Source: CAZDGK01 sp964505035 (lineage in GTDB: Bacteria > Patescibacteriota > Saccharimonadia > UBA4664). From it: DNA of 22,424 nucleotides. This document shows, in pieces, positions 8,349 through 13,767 of this stretch. Within the stretch, counting starts at the first letter, position 1, and each line of letters starts with the position of its first letter. The translations under genes and the position numbers were made by a program. A model generated the notes under the pieces. That model saw nothing but the letters and a program-made list of their open reading frames with translations. It did not search any database and was not told the DNA's origin. The stretch is taken from assembly GCA_964505035.1 (NCBI GenBank), contig CAZDGK010000020.1, positions 1-22,424 of the forward strand. Direction: 5' to 3'.

Positions 8349-9374
8349 TTAGAACTGCTCCAGAAATTTGAAATTCGGGCGCCAGAATTCACGAACATCG
8401 TTAATGCCGTATTTAATCGTCGCGATCCGCTCCGGTCCAAAGCCAAACGCGAAGCCGCTATAGACCATCGGATCAATCCCGACATTCCGCAACACTTGTG
8501 GATGGATCATGCCAGCACCACCCAGCTCCAGCCAGCCTGTTCCATAGCACAGCCGGCAGGTCGCGCCGTCCACAATGCCATGATCACAAGCCACACAAGT
8601 CGCATCCATCTCCACACTTGGCTCCGTGTACGGAAAATAGTTCGGTCGCAGTCGGATGGCTGTCTCCGGACCCAAGATGCCATGCATCATCGCCTCTAGA
8701 GTTCCCTTGAGATTAGCCAGGCTAATCCCCTTGTCCACCACCAAACCTTCCACTTGATAGAAGCTCCACGAGTGGCGTGGATCCTCATCCTCGTTTCTGT
8801 AGACCTTACCGGGCGCGATGATCCGCACCGGCAGCTGGTCCTTATGTGACTCCAGATAGCGAATCTGGATACCCGAGGTATGCGTCCGTGGCAAATTACC
8901 TTCCTGCAGGTAGAATGTATCCTGCATATCTCGAGCCGGATGGTCAGCGGGAATGTTTAGCGCCTCAAAGTTATACCACTCCGTCTCCACCTCAGGACCA
9001 TCCGCCACCTGATATCCCATCTGCCAAAACACATCAACCCAGTCCTCCAGCAGGACCGTCACCGGGTGACGATGGCCTAGGCTCGGGATGATACCCGGTG
9101 CCGACACATCCAATGGCGTCTCGCTCGTTCGCTGGCGCTCCTGGCGGCGCAGCTGCTGGAGTCGCTTGGCCAGCGCCGCTTCAATCCCCTGCCTTAGCTC
9201 GTTGGCCACCTGGCCGGCCGCCGCTCGCTCTGCCAATGGCAAGCTGCCGATCGCCTTAAGCGACTCAGTCACCAAACCCTTGCGGCCAAGCAGTTCAACC
9301 CGCAACGCCTCCAGCGCCGGCAAATCCGGCGCATCGGCTACCCTCTTCAACCATACCGTCTCGTCTACGGCCAT
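8349..9374 (-). CDS. pheS: Phenylalanyl-tRNA synthetase alpha subunit
   Basis: PheS is the catalytic subunit of phenylalanyl-tRNA synthetase. The 341 residues include an N-terminal coiled-coil tRNA-binding arm (about 1-85) and the class II catalytic core. Recognisable core stretches are HPVTVLLEDWVDVFWQMGY, DTFYLQEG, THTSGIQIR (motif 2 region) and GFAFGFGPERIA (motif 3). Between them is a four-cysteine knuckle, Cys260, Cys263, Cys273 and Cys276 (CVAC...CRLC), which likely binds zinc. This insert is common in PheS of many bacteria but absent from E. coli. The ATG has a GAGG five bases upstream and overlaps the end of the preceding membrane-protein gene by 10 nt, which suggests translational coupling. 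Confidence 0.97.
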   Translation of the reverse strand: MAVDETVWLKRVADAPDLPALEALRVELLGRKGLVTESLKAIGSLPLAERAAAGQVANELRQGIEAALAKRLQQLRRQERQRTSETPLDVSAPGIIPSLGHRHPVTVLLEDWVDVFWQMGYQVADGPEVETEWYNFEALNIPADHPARDMQDTFYLQEGNLPRTHTSGIQIRYLESHKDQLPVRIIAPGKVYRNEDEDPRHSWSFYQVEGLVVDKGISLANLKGTLEAMMHGILGPETAIRLRPNYFPYTEPSVEMDATCVACDHGIVDGATCRLCYGTGWLELGGAGMIHPQVLRNVGIDPMVYSGFAFGFGPERIATIKYGINDVREFWRPNFKFLEQF

Positions 9375-9736
9375 CGGAACCTCACATAAACCTCTATTAT
9401 CACCAACAATAATCCCAATAGTATAGCATCCCGCAAGCTCAATTGTTGCAACGAACTCAAAGCTAGCAATCCCGTCAGGTATCCAGCCACTATCAGGCCC
9501 TGGCGCCAGGAGTACCGCAAACGCGCCATCTTATTATCATGCACCCTCAGAAAGCTCTTGGCCGCGTAGAGCAGGAGCGTCAATGTGGCCGTCACAAACA
9601 CCAGCAATAGTAGGAACCAAGCGGTCACGCCAATCGGTCCGATCTGCAGCGGGTTCGTCAGTAGCAACGCCAAACCAGCCAGCACACCCGAAAGCAGCGC
9701 ACCGGCTAGCAGCAAGCCCAAGTAGCCAAAAACCAC
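9365..9736 (-). CDS. Small four-helix membrane protein upstream of pheS
   Basis: I do not recognise this family. The 123-residue product is almost entirely hydrophobic, with four likely membrane segments at about 1-23, 33-56, 79-97 and 101-119. A short charged loop (SFLRVHDNKMARLRYSW) separates the two halves. The start chosen is GTG 9736, preceded by AGAGG at 6 nt and, further upstream, a TGC-GATAAT promoter. The open frame extends to a GTG at 9829 and would add a CPSC motif, but that start lies inside the terminator hairpin of the upstream RNA gene and has no ribosome-binding site. The stop overlaps pheS. The position between a large structured RNA and pheST is the notable context; the function is unknown. 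Confidence 0.75.
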   Translation of the reverse strand: MVFGYLGLLLAGALLSGVLAGLALLLTNPLQIGPIGVTAWFLLLLVFVTATLTLLLYAAKSFLRVHDNKMARLRYSWRQGLIVAGYLTGLLALSSLQQLSLRDAILLGLLLVIIEVYVRFRWP

Positions 9737-9764
9737 CTCATACCTCTCACGCTTACGTAATGCA

Positions 9765-9794
9765 ATTATCGCATTCCTAGTGCAAGATGGGCAA
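9765..9794 (-). promoter_or_regulatory. Promoter for the membrane protein-pheS-pheT operon
   Basis: On the minus strand, TTGCCC (9789-9794), 18 nt, then GATAAT (9765-9770) preceded by TGC, an extended -10. The predicted start near 9758 gives a leader of about 20 nt containing AGAGG. It lies just after the terminator of the upstream RNA gene. Confidence 0.5.
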
Positions 9795-9798
9795 CCAT

Positions 9799-9848
9799 AA
9801 AGAAAAGCCGCAAAGGCCGGTCGCTTCACAGCGATCAGCCTTTGCGGC
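9799..9848 (-). terminator. Intrinsic terminator of the large non-coding RNA
   Basis: On the minus strand, an 11-bp perfect stem (GCCGCAAAGGC with GCCTTTGCGGC) continues into an inner TCGCT/AGCGA stem and is followed by TTTTCTTT. The inner junction gains a U-G pair only on the minus strand. The T tract is also on that side, so this terminates minus-strand transcription. Confidence 0.85.
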
Positions 9849-10360
9849 CAGATAAATCCAGAGTTACGGGGCGAACGAGAAGCACCCTAATTTGTATGTG
9901 TAAATTGGCGCCCGTCGCCCCGTAGTATTTCCTACCGGAGGTAAGAAATAGAGGGGTGAGCTGGTCGGTCCAATTTCTAAGGTGCGTGTATGTACAAGCT
10001 TGCACTTGTGACGTACTTGTTTCTTGTTTCGAACGTTTTGGTATTGGTCCGAGCGAGCTCGGGTTTGGGTTCCTCCCTACCGTTTTCTTGGTGTCGGAAG
10101 GCATTCGGCTACAATCAGAAGATCATAACCGCATGCCTTCCGAGACCTTATATATGAGCAAACGCGGCGCTTAGATTTGGTCCAAGCGATGCTCTTGTTT
10201 TGTTTGATGGTAGGGAAAACCCGGGTTAGAAAGTAAGGGGGATACCTCTAACCGGGATCTTCCCCACCATCGCTCGGCTTTATGGGAGCGAAGTGTGTGG
10301 CCTGGCTTTCAAGGAACATCAGACTGAGGACTTGGAGCTGCGGACTACGATCATCGAACT
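9799..10360 (-). ncRNA. Large structured non-coding RNA (about 560 nt), family unknown
   Basis: A near-consensus promoter and a strong terminator bracket about 560 bases with no convincing protein. Successive hairpins in minus-strand order are: 10206-10271 (outer GATGGTGGGGAA with TTCCCTACCATC, inner GGTTAGA with TCTAACC); 10156-10194 (GAGCA/TGCTC and CGCTTGG/CTAAGCG); 10095-10142 (CGGAAGGCAT/ATGCCTTCCG, inner CGGTTA/TAGCCG); 10040-10081 (containing CCGAGC-TC-GCTCGG); 9928-9948 (TTTCTTACC/GGTAGGAAA); and 9865-9924 (TACGGGGCGA with TCGCCCCGTA, inner GCGCC/GGGTGC and AATTT/AAATT). In five of these six the imperfect position is G-U on the minus strand but A-C on the plus strand, which fixes the strand. 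I found no tRNA-like ends or tag frame (tmRNA), no RNase P conserved core, no SRP motif and no canonical T-box sequence. It precedes a small membrane protein and pheST. Confidence 0.8.
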
Positions 10361-10366
10361 GATACA

Positions 10367-10395
10367 AATGTAGCACAAGCAGTTTAGCGTGTCAA
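10367..10395 (-). promoter_or_regulatory. Strong promoter of the large non-coding RNA
   Basis: On the minus strand, TTGACA (10390-10395), a 17-nt spacer, then TACATT (10367-10372) preceded by TGC, an extended -10. The predicted transcription start is near 10360. This is the best match to a sigma-70 consensus in the window. Confidence 0.8.
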
Positions 10396-10606
10396 TACTA
10401 TTGTGTTAGGCTGGGCATTTACTCACAAATATCCCTTTACCAAGGGATTATAAGTCAAATTATCATCGATATATTGCGGCCCACGATTGACCCTTGTTGT
10501 TTTTATTTCAACACTTATGCACAAATTATTAGGCGATCTCGCCGCCCGAAAAAGCTATCACAAAGCATATTGTCCAAATACACAACCTATTATTCGAGGC
10601 TAGCTA
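10396..10606. other. AT-rich intergenic region between rmuC and the RNA gene
   Basis: It holds a perfect 7-bp hairpin, ATCCCTT-TACC-AAGGGAT (10431-10448), just downstream of rmuC on the minus strand. That could be a weak terminator, although the following T tract is poor. I see no credible gene; the open frame at 10474-10698 runs into rmuC antisense and has no support. Confidence 0.5.
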
Positions 10607-11674
10607 TCAGTCGTCAGACCGAGGCTTATCGAGCACAAGGGCTTCTACCGCTGGGCTGGTATCGGCAATCTTCACGACATCCTTATCGATTTTCTTGAGC
10701 TCTTTATGCGCATTATTGAAGTGGCCGACAGTCGTACCCAGGGAACTGCCCAGTTTCTGCATCAGCGTGTCGTAGGCCTGCAAATGCTGGCCCAACTGCC
10801 CTACCCGCTGTTGGATCTCCTTTGCCTGATCCTCTATCTGCAAACTCCGCAATCCCTGCAGCACAGTCTGTAAATAGGCCATAAACGAGGTTGGCGAAAC
10901 AATCACTACCCGCTTGTCCCGAAAGGCATACTCTATGAGATCCCGCGCGTTCGTCTGAAGAGTACCCACCTTATTTATGAGCAAGTCATAATATACCGCC
11001 TCGCTAGGGATAAACATGAAAGCAAAATCCATAGTCCCCTCCTGTGGCCGAATATACTTAGCCGTTTCATCTATCCGGTTCTTCAGATCGGTCTTAATCG
11101 CTCGGATCAAAGCATCCTGTCGCTCCTTGTCCTTCTCCTCAATCAGCCGGTTGTAGTTCTCCAGCGAAAACTTCGAGTCCACAGACAGTAGCTTACCGCG
11201 GTCCAGTAAGATCACGGCATCAACAATCTCACCATCCGCAAACCGATACTGGAGCTTAAATCGCTCCGGCGGCAGCACGTTCTCAAGCACGCTCTGGAGG
11301 AAATACTCACCCAATACCCCTCGCTGCTTGGGGTTCTGCAAGGTATTCTGCAGCAACTTCAGCTCATCAGTGATACTCATCACTTGCTTGTTGCTCTCCT
11401 TCAGCTCCGTCAGGTCCCGCGTCACCTCGCTAATCAGCCGGCTTGAGGCGGCAAACTGCTGTCTCATTGCATCGCGCATCGTCTCGCTCGACCGCTCCAG
11501 CCGCTCATTTAATGTCTGATTAATCCCCTGCAAGTCCTGCTTGATCAGACCAAGCGCCGTGTCATTCTGAAGGCCCTGCTTCATCTCGAGCAGTTGGCGC
11601 TGCAGATACCAGACAGCAAAACCCACGCCGCCCAGCACCAACACCCCTACTAGTATCAACAACACAGTTTCCAT
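10607..11674 (-). CDS. rmuC: RmuC-family DNA recombination protein, membrane anchored
   Basis: RmuC proteins have a nuclease-like fold; in E. coli loss of rmuC raises inversion frequency at short inverted repeats. The biochemical role is not settled. The 355-residue product has an N-terminal membrane helix (about 2-24), a long coiled coil (about 27-115), then the conserved RmuC domain. Diagnostic stretches are GVLGEYFLQSVLENVLP, EIVDAVILLDRGKLLSVDSKF (shown here without its Ser-Leu-Glu continuation) and MFIPSEAVYYDLL. I prefer ATG 11674 over ATG 11680. The hydrophobic helix begins directly after it, and the -10 box TATACT is 8 nt away instead of 2. No Shine-Dalgarno is present, so a leaderless mRNA is likely. 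Neighbours are marR upstream and the RNA gene downstream. Confidence 0.93.
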   Translation of the reverse strand: METVLLILVGVLVLGGVGFAVWYLQRQLLEMKQGLQNDTALGLIKQDLQGINQTLNERLERSSETMRDAMRQQFAASSRLISEVTRDLTELKESNKQVMSITDELKLLQNTLQNPKQRGVLGEYFLQSVLENVLPPERFKLQYRFADGEIVDAVILLDRGKLLSVDSKFSLENYNRLIEEKDKERQDALIRAIKTDLKNRIDETAKYIRPQEGTMDFAFMFIPSEAVYYDLLINKVGTLQTNARDLIEYAFRDKRVVIVSPTSFMAYLQTVLQGLRSLQIEDQAKEIQQRVGQLGQHLQAYDTLMQKLGSSLGTTVGHFNNAHKELKKIDKDVVKIADTSPAVEALVLDKPRSDD

Positions 11675-11682
11675 ATGCATGC

Positions 11683-11711
11683 AGTATATCAGCCGAACCT
11701 AAACCGAACAA
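11683..11711 (-). promoter_or_regulatory. Promoter of rmuC
   Basis: On the minus strand, TTGTTC (11706-11711), 17 nt, then TATACT (11683-11688) preceded by TGA. The predicted start falls within a few bases of the two candidate ATG codons. Confidence 0.55.
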
Positions 11712-11724
11712 GTAGATTCTGAGC

Positions 11725-12180
11725 CTATTCCCAGCTCTTCAGCAGTACATCAAGCGCTCGCTCCAGAGCGGTCTCGTCCTTGAGTGGCAAGCCTTCCAGC
11801 ACCCGTGCCTGCACCTGTAGCACCGCCTTGGCCGCATCAAAGGCCGCCTGCTCGCCCTTCTTGCTCAGGCCAACCACATTCTCACGCTTGCTCCGCGGAT
11901 TGGCATGCGCAACCACCAGGCCTCTTGAGCCTAGTGCATCAACTTGTCGCGTCACAACCGCCGGTGTCACATATAGGGCCGCTGCTAACTCACGCTGACT
12001 TACCTCCCCCAGCGCCAACAAGCAATCCAAGACCCTGAATTGAGAAAAGGTCAGTGCAAAGCTGACCTTTAACTCCGTTTCCACCTCTTGCTCGAGCTTC
12101 GTAGAGACCCGGGCAATTTTGTTGAGAAGCGATTTCTCAAATGTTTGAGAATTCCTTACCTGCACTTTTCTGAACTCCAT
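11725..12180 (-). CDS. MarR-family winged-helix transcriptional regulator
   Basis: The 151-residue product has the MarR layout: helices at both ends for dimerisation and a central winged helix-turn-helix at about residues 45-115. Key stretches are FSQFRVLDCLLALGEVSQ, then the recognition helix region LYVTPAVVTRQVDAL, and a wing with NPRSKRENVVGLSKKG. MarR proteins are usually ligand-responsive repressors that bind palindromes in their own promoters, and exactly such a palindrome sits in this one. The start ATG 12180 (MEFRKVQ) is preferred over an upstream one at 12213, which would place the promoter inside the gene. The controlled gene set is unknown; no divergent gene is present. It could also regulate rmuC downstream, but rmuC has its own promoter. 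Confidence 0.93.
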   Translation of the reverse strand: MEFRKVQVRNSQTFEKSLLNKIARVSTKLEQEVETELKVSFALTFSQFRVLDCLLALGEVSQRELAAALYVTPAVVTRQVDALGSRGLVVAHANPRSKRENVVGLSKKGEQAAFDAAKAVLQVQARVLEGLPLKDETALERALDVLLKSWE

Positions 12181-12184
12181 AATC

Positions 12185-12213
12185 AATATATGCCTAAACG
12201 ATTTAGGCGTCAA
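12185..12213 (-). promoter_or_regulatory. marR promoter with a built-in palindromic operator
   Basis: On the minus strand, TTGACG (12208-12213), 17 nt, TATATT (12185-12190), then the ATG only four bases on. Alternatively CATATA (12187-12192) lies 6 nt before the ATG. The spacer is filled by the perfect palindrome GCCTAAA-TCG-TTTAGGC (12192-12208). A bound dimer there would block RNA polymerase, the classic arrangement for autorepression. The transcript is predicted to be leaderless. Confidence 0.75.
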
Positions 12214-12648
12214 TAGTTTTTATGGTCGCCTCATTCATATCTGTTGGAAGGCTGTAAAACTCGTCTGCGCGCCCTCTACCATCCCCTCAACAGTTGCTGG
12301 TCGGCATCAACTTATTCACAACTTTCCCACAACCCGACCTTCCATTTACCGAACACCTGTCATGTTACGTTGACAGGTGTTCGGTATGAAGCGTAAGCTA
12401 ATTGCAACACAGCTCCTAAAAGGCCCGTGTACAGCATTAATAGCTGTATCAGGAAGCTAAAATGCAGTCCTTTTCGGCATTGATGTACCGTAGTAATCAA
12501 CACAAAACCGACTATTTCAACATTATCGACAGATGTAATGTTTGCAGCTAATTTTTAATATACCGCCATCCACCGATTTTATATAAATGCATTTGTGTAT
12601 ACAAAAATATTCATGTACACTAGCCTCAGTGCGATGGAGTTGGCACAC
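12214..12648. other. Gene-poor AT-rich region with no credible protein gene
   Basis: Base composition is visibly more AT-rich than the flanking genes. It contains the inverted repeat at 12347-12386, a 24-codon frame starting inside that repeat (12386-12460, MKRKLIATQLL...) without other support, and a small dyad TACAGC/GCTGTA. A promoter-like pair, TTGTGT (12593-12598), 17 nt, TACACT (12616-12621), reads towards the terminator at 12649 and would make an RNA of only about 45 nt. Confidence 0.5.
12347..12386. repeat. Perfect 16-bp inverted repeat with 8-nt loop
   Basis: TACCGAACACCTGTCA is followed after TGTTACGT by its exact complement, TGACAGGTGTTCGGTA. No T tract follows on either strand, so it is not an intrinsic terminator. 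It may be a regulator binding site, an RNA hairpin or a recombination relic. Confidence 0.85.
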
Positions 12649-12673
12649 AAAAAACCGGCCTAGCCGGTTTTTT
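12649..12673. terminator. Bidirectional intrinsic terminator
   Basis: AAAAAACCGGC-CTA-GCCGGTTTTTT is a symmetric hairpin with T tracts on both strands. On the minus strand it lies downstream of tRNA-Pro and the HAD remnant; on the plus strand it would end any transcript from the 12.6-kb promoter-like sequence. Confidence 0.85.
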
Positions 12674-12728
12674 GTTACGTCAAGTCAGGCACACTTACCA
12701 CCAGCCCGCGCAAACTGGCGAGCCGTGA

Positions 12729-13009
12729 CTAGTCCTGTTTTTCCACGCCAATGAATTCAAAGCCTGCCACCAACGCCGCAACCGTCCTAATGTTTGTGGT
12801 GTCTCAGCCATAAGTCTCTTCAGAAACTGCTCATGAGACTCTATGTATAAGCCATGGCCTGCTCAATATCAGCCGTGTCGTACAACAAGCCGACTAGCTG
12901 CTCAAGAGGCTTACCCCAATGTTCCCGTCGCTCATCAGTCGCCACAAGCGTATCGTCGTGGTCAAATAGCACAGCTTTAATATGGCGACCGATGAGCCGG
13001 TCCATGCTG
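12729..13009 (-). pseudogene. Decayed HAD-family hydrolase (N- and C-terminal remnants)
   Basis: Starting at ATG 13009, 11 nt after tRNA-Pro, the frame encodes the HAD motif I as KAVLFDHDDTLV (nucleophile Asp in D-x-D), then GKPLEQLVGLLY. It stops after about 56 residues at 12841. A typical HAD phosphatase needs about 200 or more residues, including motifs II to IV. About 40 nt further on, in another frame, TNIRTVAALVAGFEFIGVE runs to a stop at 12729. This resembles the C-terminal A/RNAGFxFIGV segment that follows motif IV. The middle is missing, so this looks like an internally deleted and frameshifted gene. The N-terminal identification is firm; the C-terminal remnant is an inference from a short match. 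Confidence 0.65.
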
Positions 13010-13019
13010 TAATAATTCC

Positions 13020-13096
13020 TGGTCGGGGTGAGAGGACTTGAACCTCCGGCCTCAGCAACCCGAATGCTGCGCGCTAGCCAACTGCGCCACACCCCG
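13020..13096 (-). tRNA. tRNA-Pro (anticodon CGG), CCA encoded
   Basis: All arms fold on the minus strand: acceptor CGGGGTG/CACCCCG, D stem GCGC/GCGC, anticodon stem CAGCA/TGCTG with loop TTCGGGT (anticodon CGG, G37 as expected for proline), and T stem GGAGG/CCTCT with loop TTCAAGT. The discriminator is A and CCA is encoded. It reads CCG codons. Confidence 0.97.
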
Positions 13097-13115
13097 ACGG
13101 CAAATGAACTCGGTA

Positions 13116-13144
13116 ATGATAGCGCATTTTGCGTCTTTCGTCCA
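13116..13144 (-). promoter_or_regulatory. Promoter of tRNA-Pro
   Basis: On the minus strand, TGGACG (13139-13144), 17 nt, TATCAT (13116-13121). The predicted start near 13109 gives a 5' leader of about 12 nt for RNase P to remove. Confidence 0.5.
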
Positions 13145-13162
13145 GTAATCTACCTGTATGTA

Positions 13163-13195
13163 GTCAAAAATGAGCTTTGAAAAAGATGCTCATTT
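13163..13195 (-). terminator. Probable terminator of the uvrD-sprT transcript
   Basis: On the minus strand, AAATGAGC pairs with GCTCATTT across a 12-nt loop and the stem runs into TTTTTGAC. It lies about 80 nt after the sprT-like stop and before the tRNA promoter. A second AT-rich hairpin, CTGC(A)6TT with AA(T)6GGCAG, occupies 13197-13223. Confidence 0.55.
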
Positions 13196-13275
13196 ACTGC
13201 AAAAAATTCAAATTTTTTGGCAGAAAATATCAGATATAGATAATGGGGTAAAAGTTAAAATTCATTATTTGGTTT

Positions 13276-13767
13276 CTAGTCGCCCAGGAACCAAAACGGC
13301 TTGGGCACCCGCACCCTAGAAGGCCGGGGAGAGCGCGGTGTAGTAGCGGTAAACTCCCGAGCCACAATCGATGGCCACTCAGCTTTCAGCCAGCGCTTCT
13401 GGTCCTGATACAGCTTCAACAGACCCCGCTCAGCGTACTCTCGCCGCATCACTCCGCCAGCATGCGGATGTGCCTGCTGCTGCTTTAGCGGAGAGTTAAA
13501 CCCATGCGCGTAGTGCGTAAGCTCGTGCACCAAAGTCGCCTGTACCACAAATTCTGGTACCTCAGGAAGCCGGAAAAGCCCGTTCATCGTGATGATGCTA
13601 ATATCCGGATGCGCGGGGTCTACCTTTATACTCCCAAGCCGCCGCTTCGACCGGCGCCCAAAGACGATGCGAACATCGTTATCCTGCGGCACGTCCGAAA
13701 AATACGCATCCCACGTCTCATCAAGCATTTGCTGCAACCAGGCTTCATCTCGTAGCTTATCCGACAT
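13276..13767 (-). CDS. SprT/YgjP-like zinc metalloprotease
   Basis: This 163-residue protein carries the gluzincin motif HELTH (His81, Glu82, His85) in VQATLVHELTHYAHGF, preceded by a beta-rich segment. A further His pair (AHPHAGG) lies downstream and could give the third ligand. SprT/SPRTN-like and YgjP-like proteins have this layout; SPRTN-type proteases remove DNA-protein crosslinks, but the substrate here is unknown. No signal peptide is seen. The start at ATG 13767 is chosen because GGAG lies 6 nt upstream. It overlaps the end of the helicase-nuclease gene by 11 nt, suggesting translational coupling. That coupling is context evidence, not proof, for a DNA-repair role. An earlier start at 13848 would overlap much further and lacks a ribosome-binding site. 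Confidence 0.8.
   Translation of the reverse strand: MSDKLRDEAWLQQMLDETWDAYFSDVPQDNDVRIVFGRRSKRRLGSIKVDPAHPDISIITMNGLFRLPEVPEFVVQATLVHELTHYAHGFNSPLKQQQAHPHAGGVMRREYAERGLLKLYQDQKRWLKAEWPSIVAREFTATTPRSPRPSRVRVPKPFWFLGD

Noticed and set aside
9737..9829. N-terminal extension of the small membrane protein containing CPSC
   Set aside because: Its GTG lies inside the terminator stem of the upstream RNA, without a ribosome-binding site, and the downstream promoter would start after it.
9835..10104. 89-codon minus-strand frame (and a 72-codon plus-strand frame at 9956-10174) in the large RNA
   Set aside because: Neither has a ribosome-binding site or a -10 at leaderless spacing, both are low-complexity in composition, and the interval is better explained by RNA hairpins with G-U pairs.
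10150..10176. Possible tmRNA tag (GCAAACGCGGCGCTTAG on the plus strand)
   Set aside because: The in-frame ending is SKRGA, not an A-L-A-A-type tag; the strand disagrees with the promoter and terminator, and no tRNA-like ends were found.
9800..10360. RNase P RNA or T-box leader as identity of the large RNA
   Set aside because: The conserved RNase P core (GAGGAAAGTCC and ACAGAA blocks) and the T-box sequence AGGGTGGNACCGCG are absent; the nearest minus-strand matches (GGGAGGAACCC, TCTGGCC) are too weak.
12313..12321. DnaA-box-like TTATTCACA, and TTATGCACA near 10515
   Set aside because: Single near-matches about 1.8 kb apart, no cluster, no AT-rich unwinding element and no dnaA or dnaN nearby, so not an origin.
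12386..12460. 24-codon frame starting in the right arm of the inverted repeat
   Set aside because: Too short to judge, with no ribosome-binding site and no good -10; included only as part of the intergenic description.
13020..13096. tRNA-Pro as an integration attachment site
   Set aside because: No integrase gene and no repeated copy of the tRNA 3' end were seen in the window.
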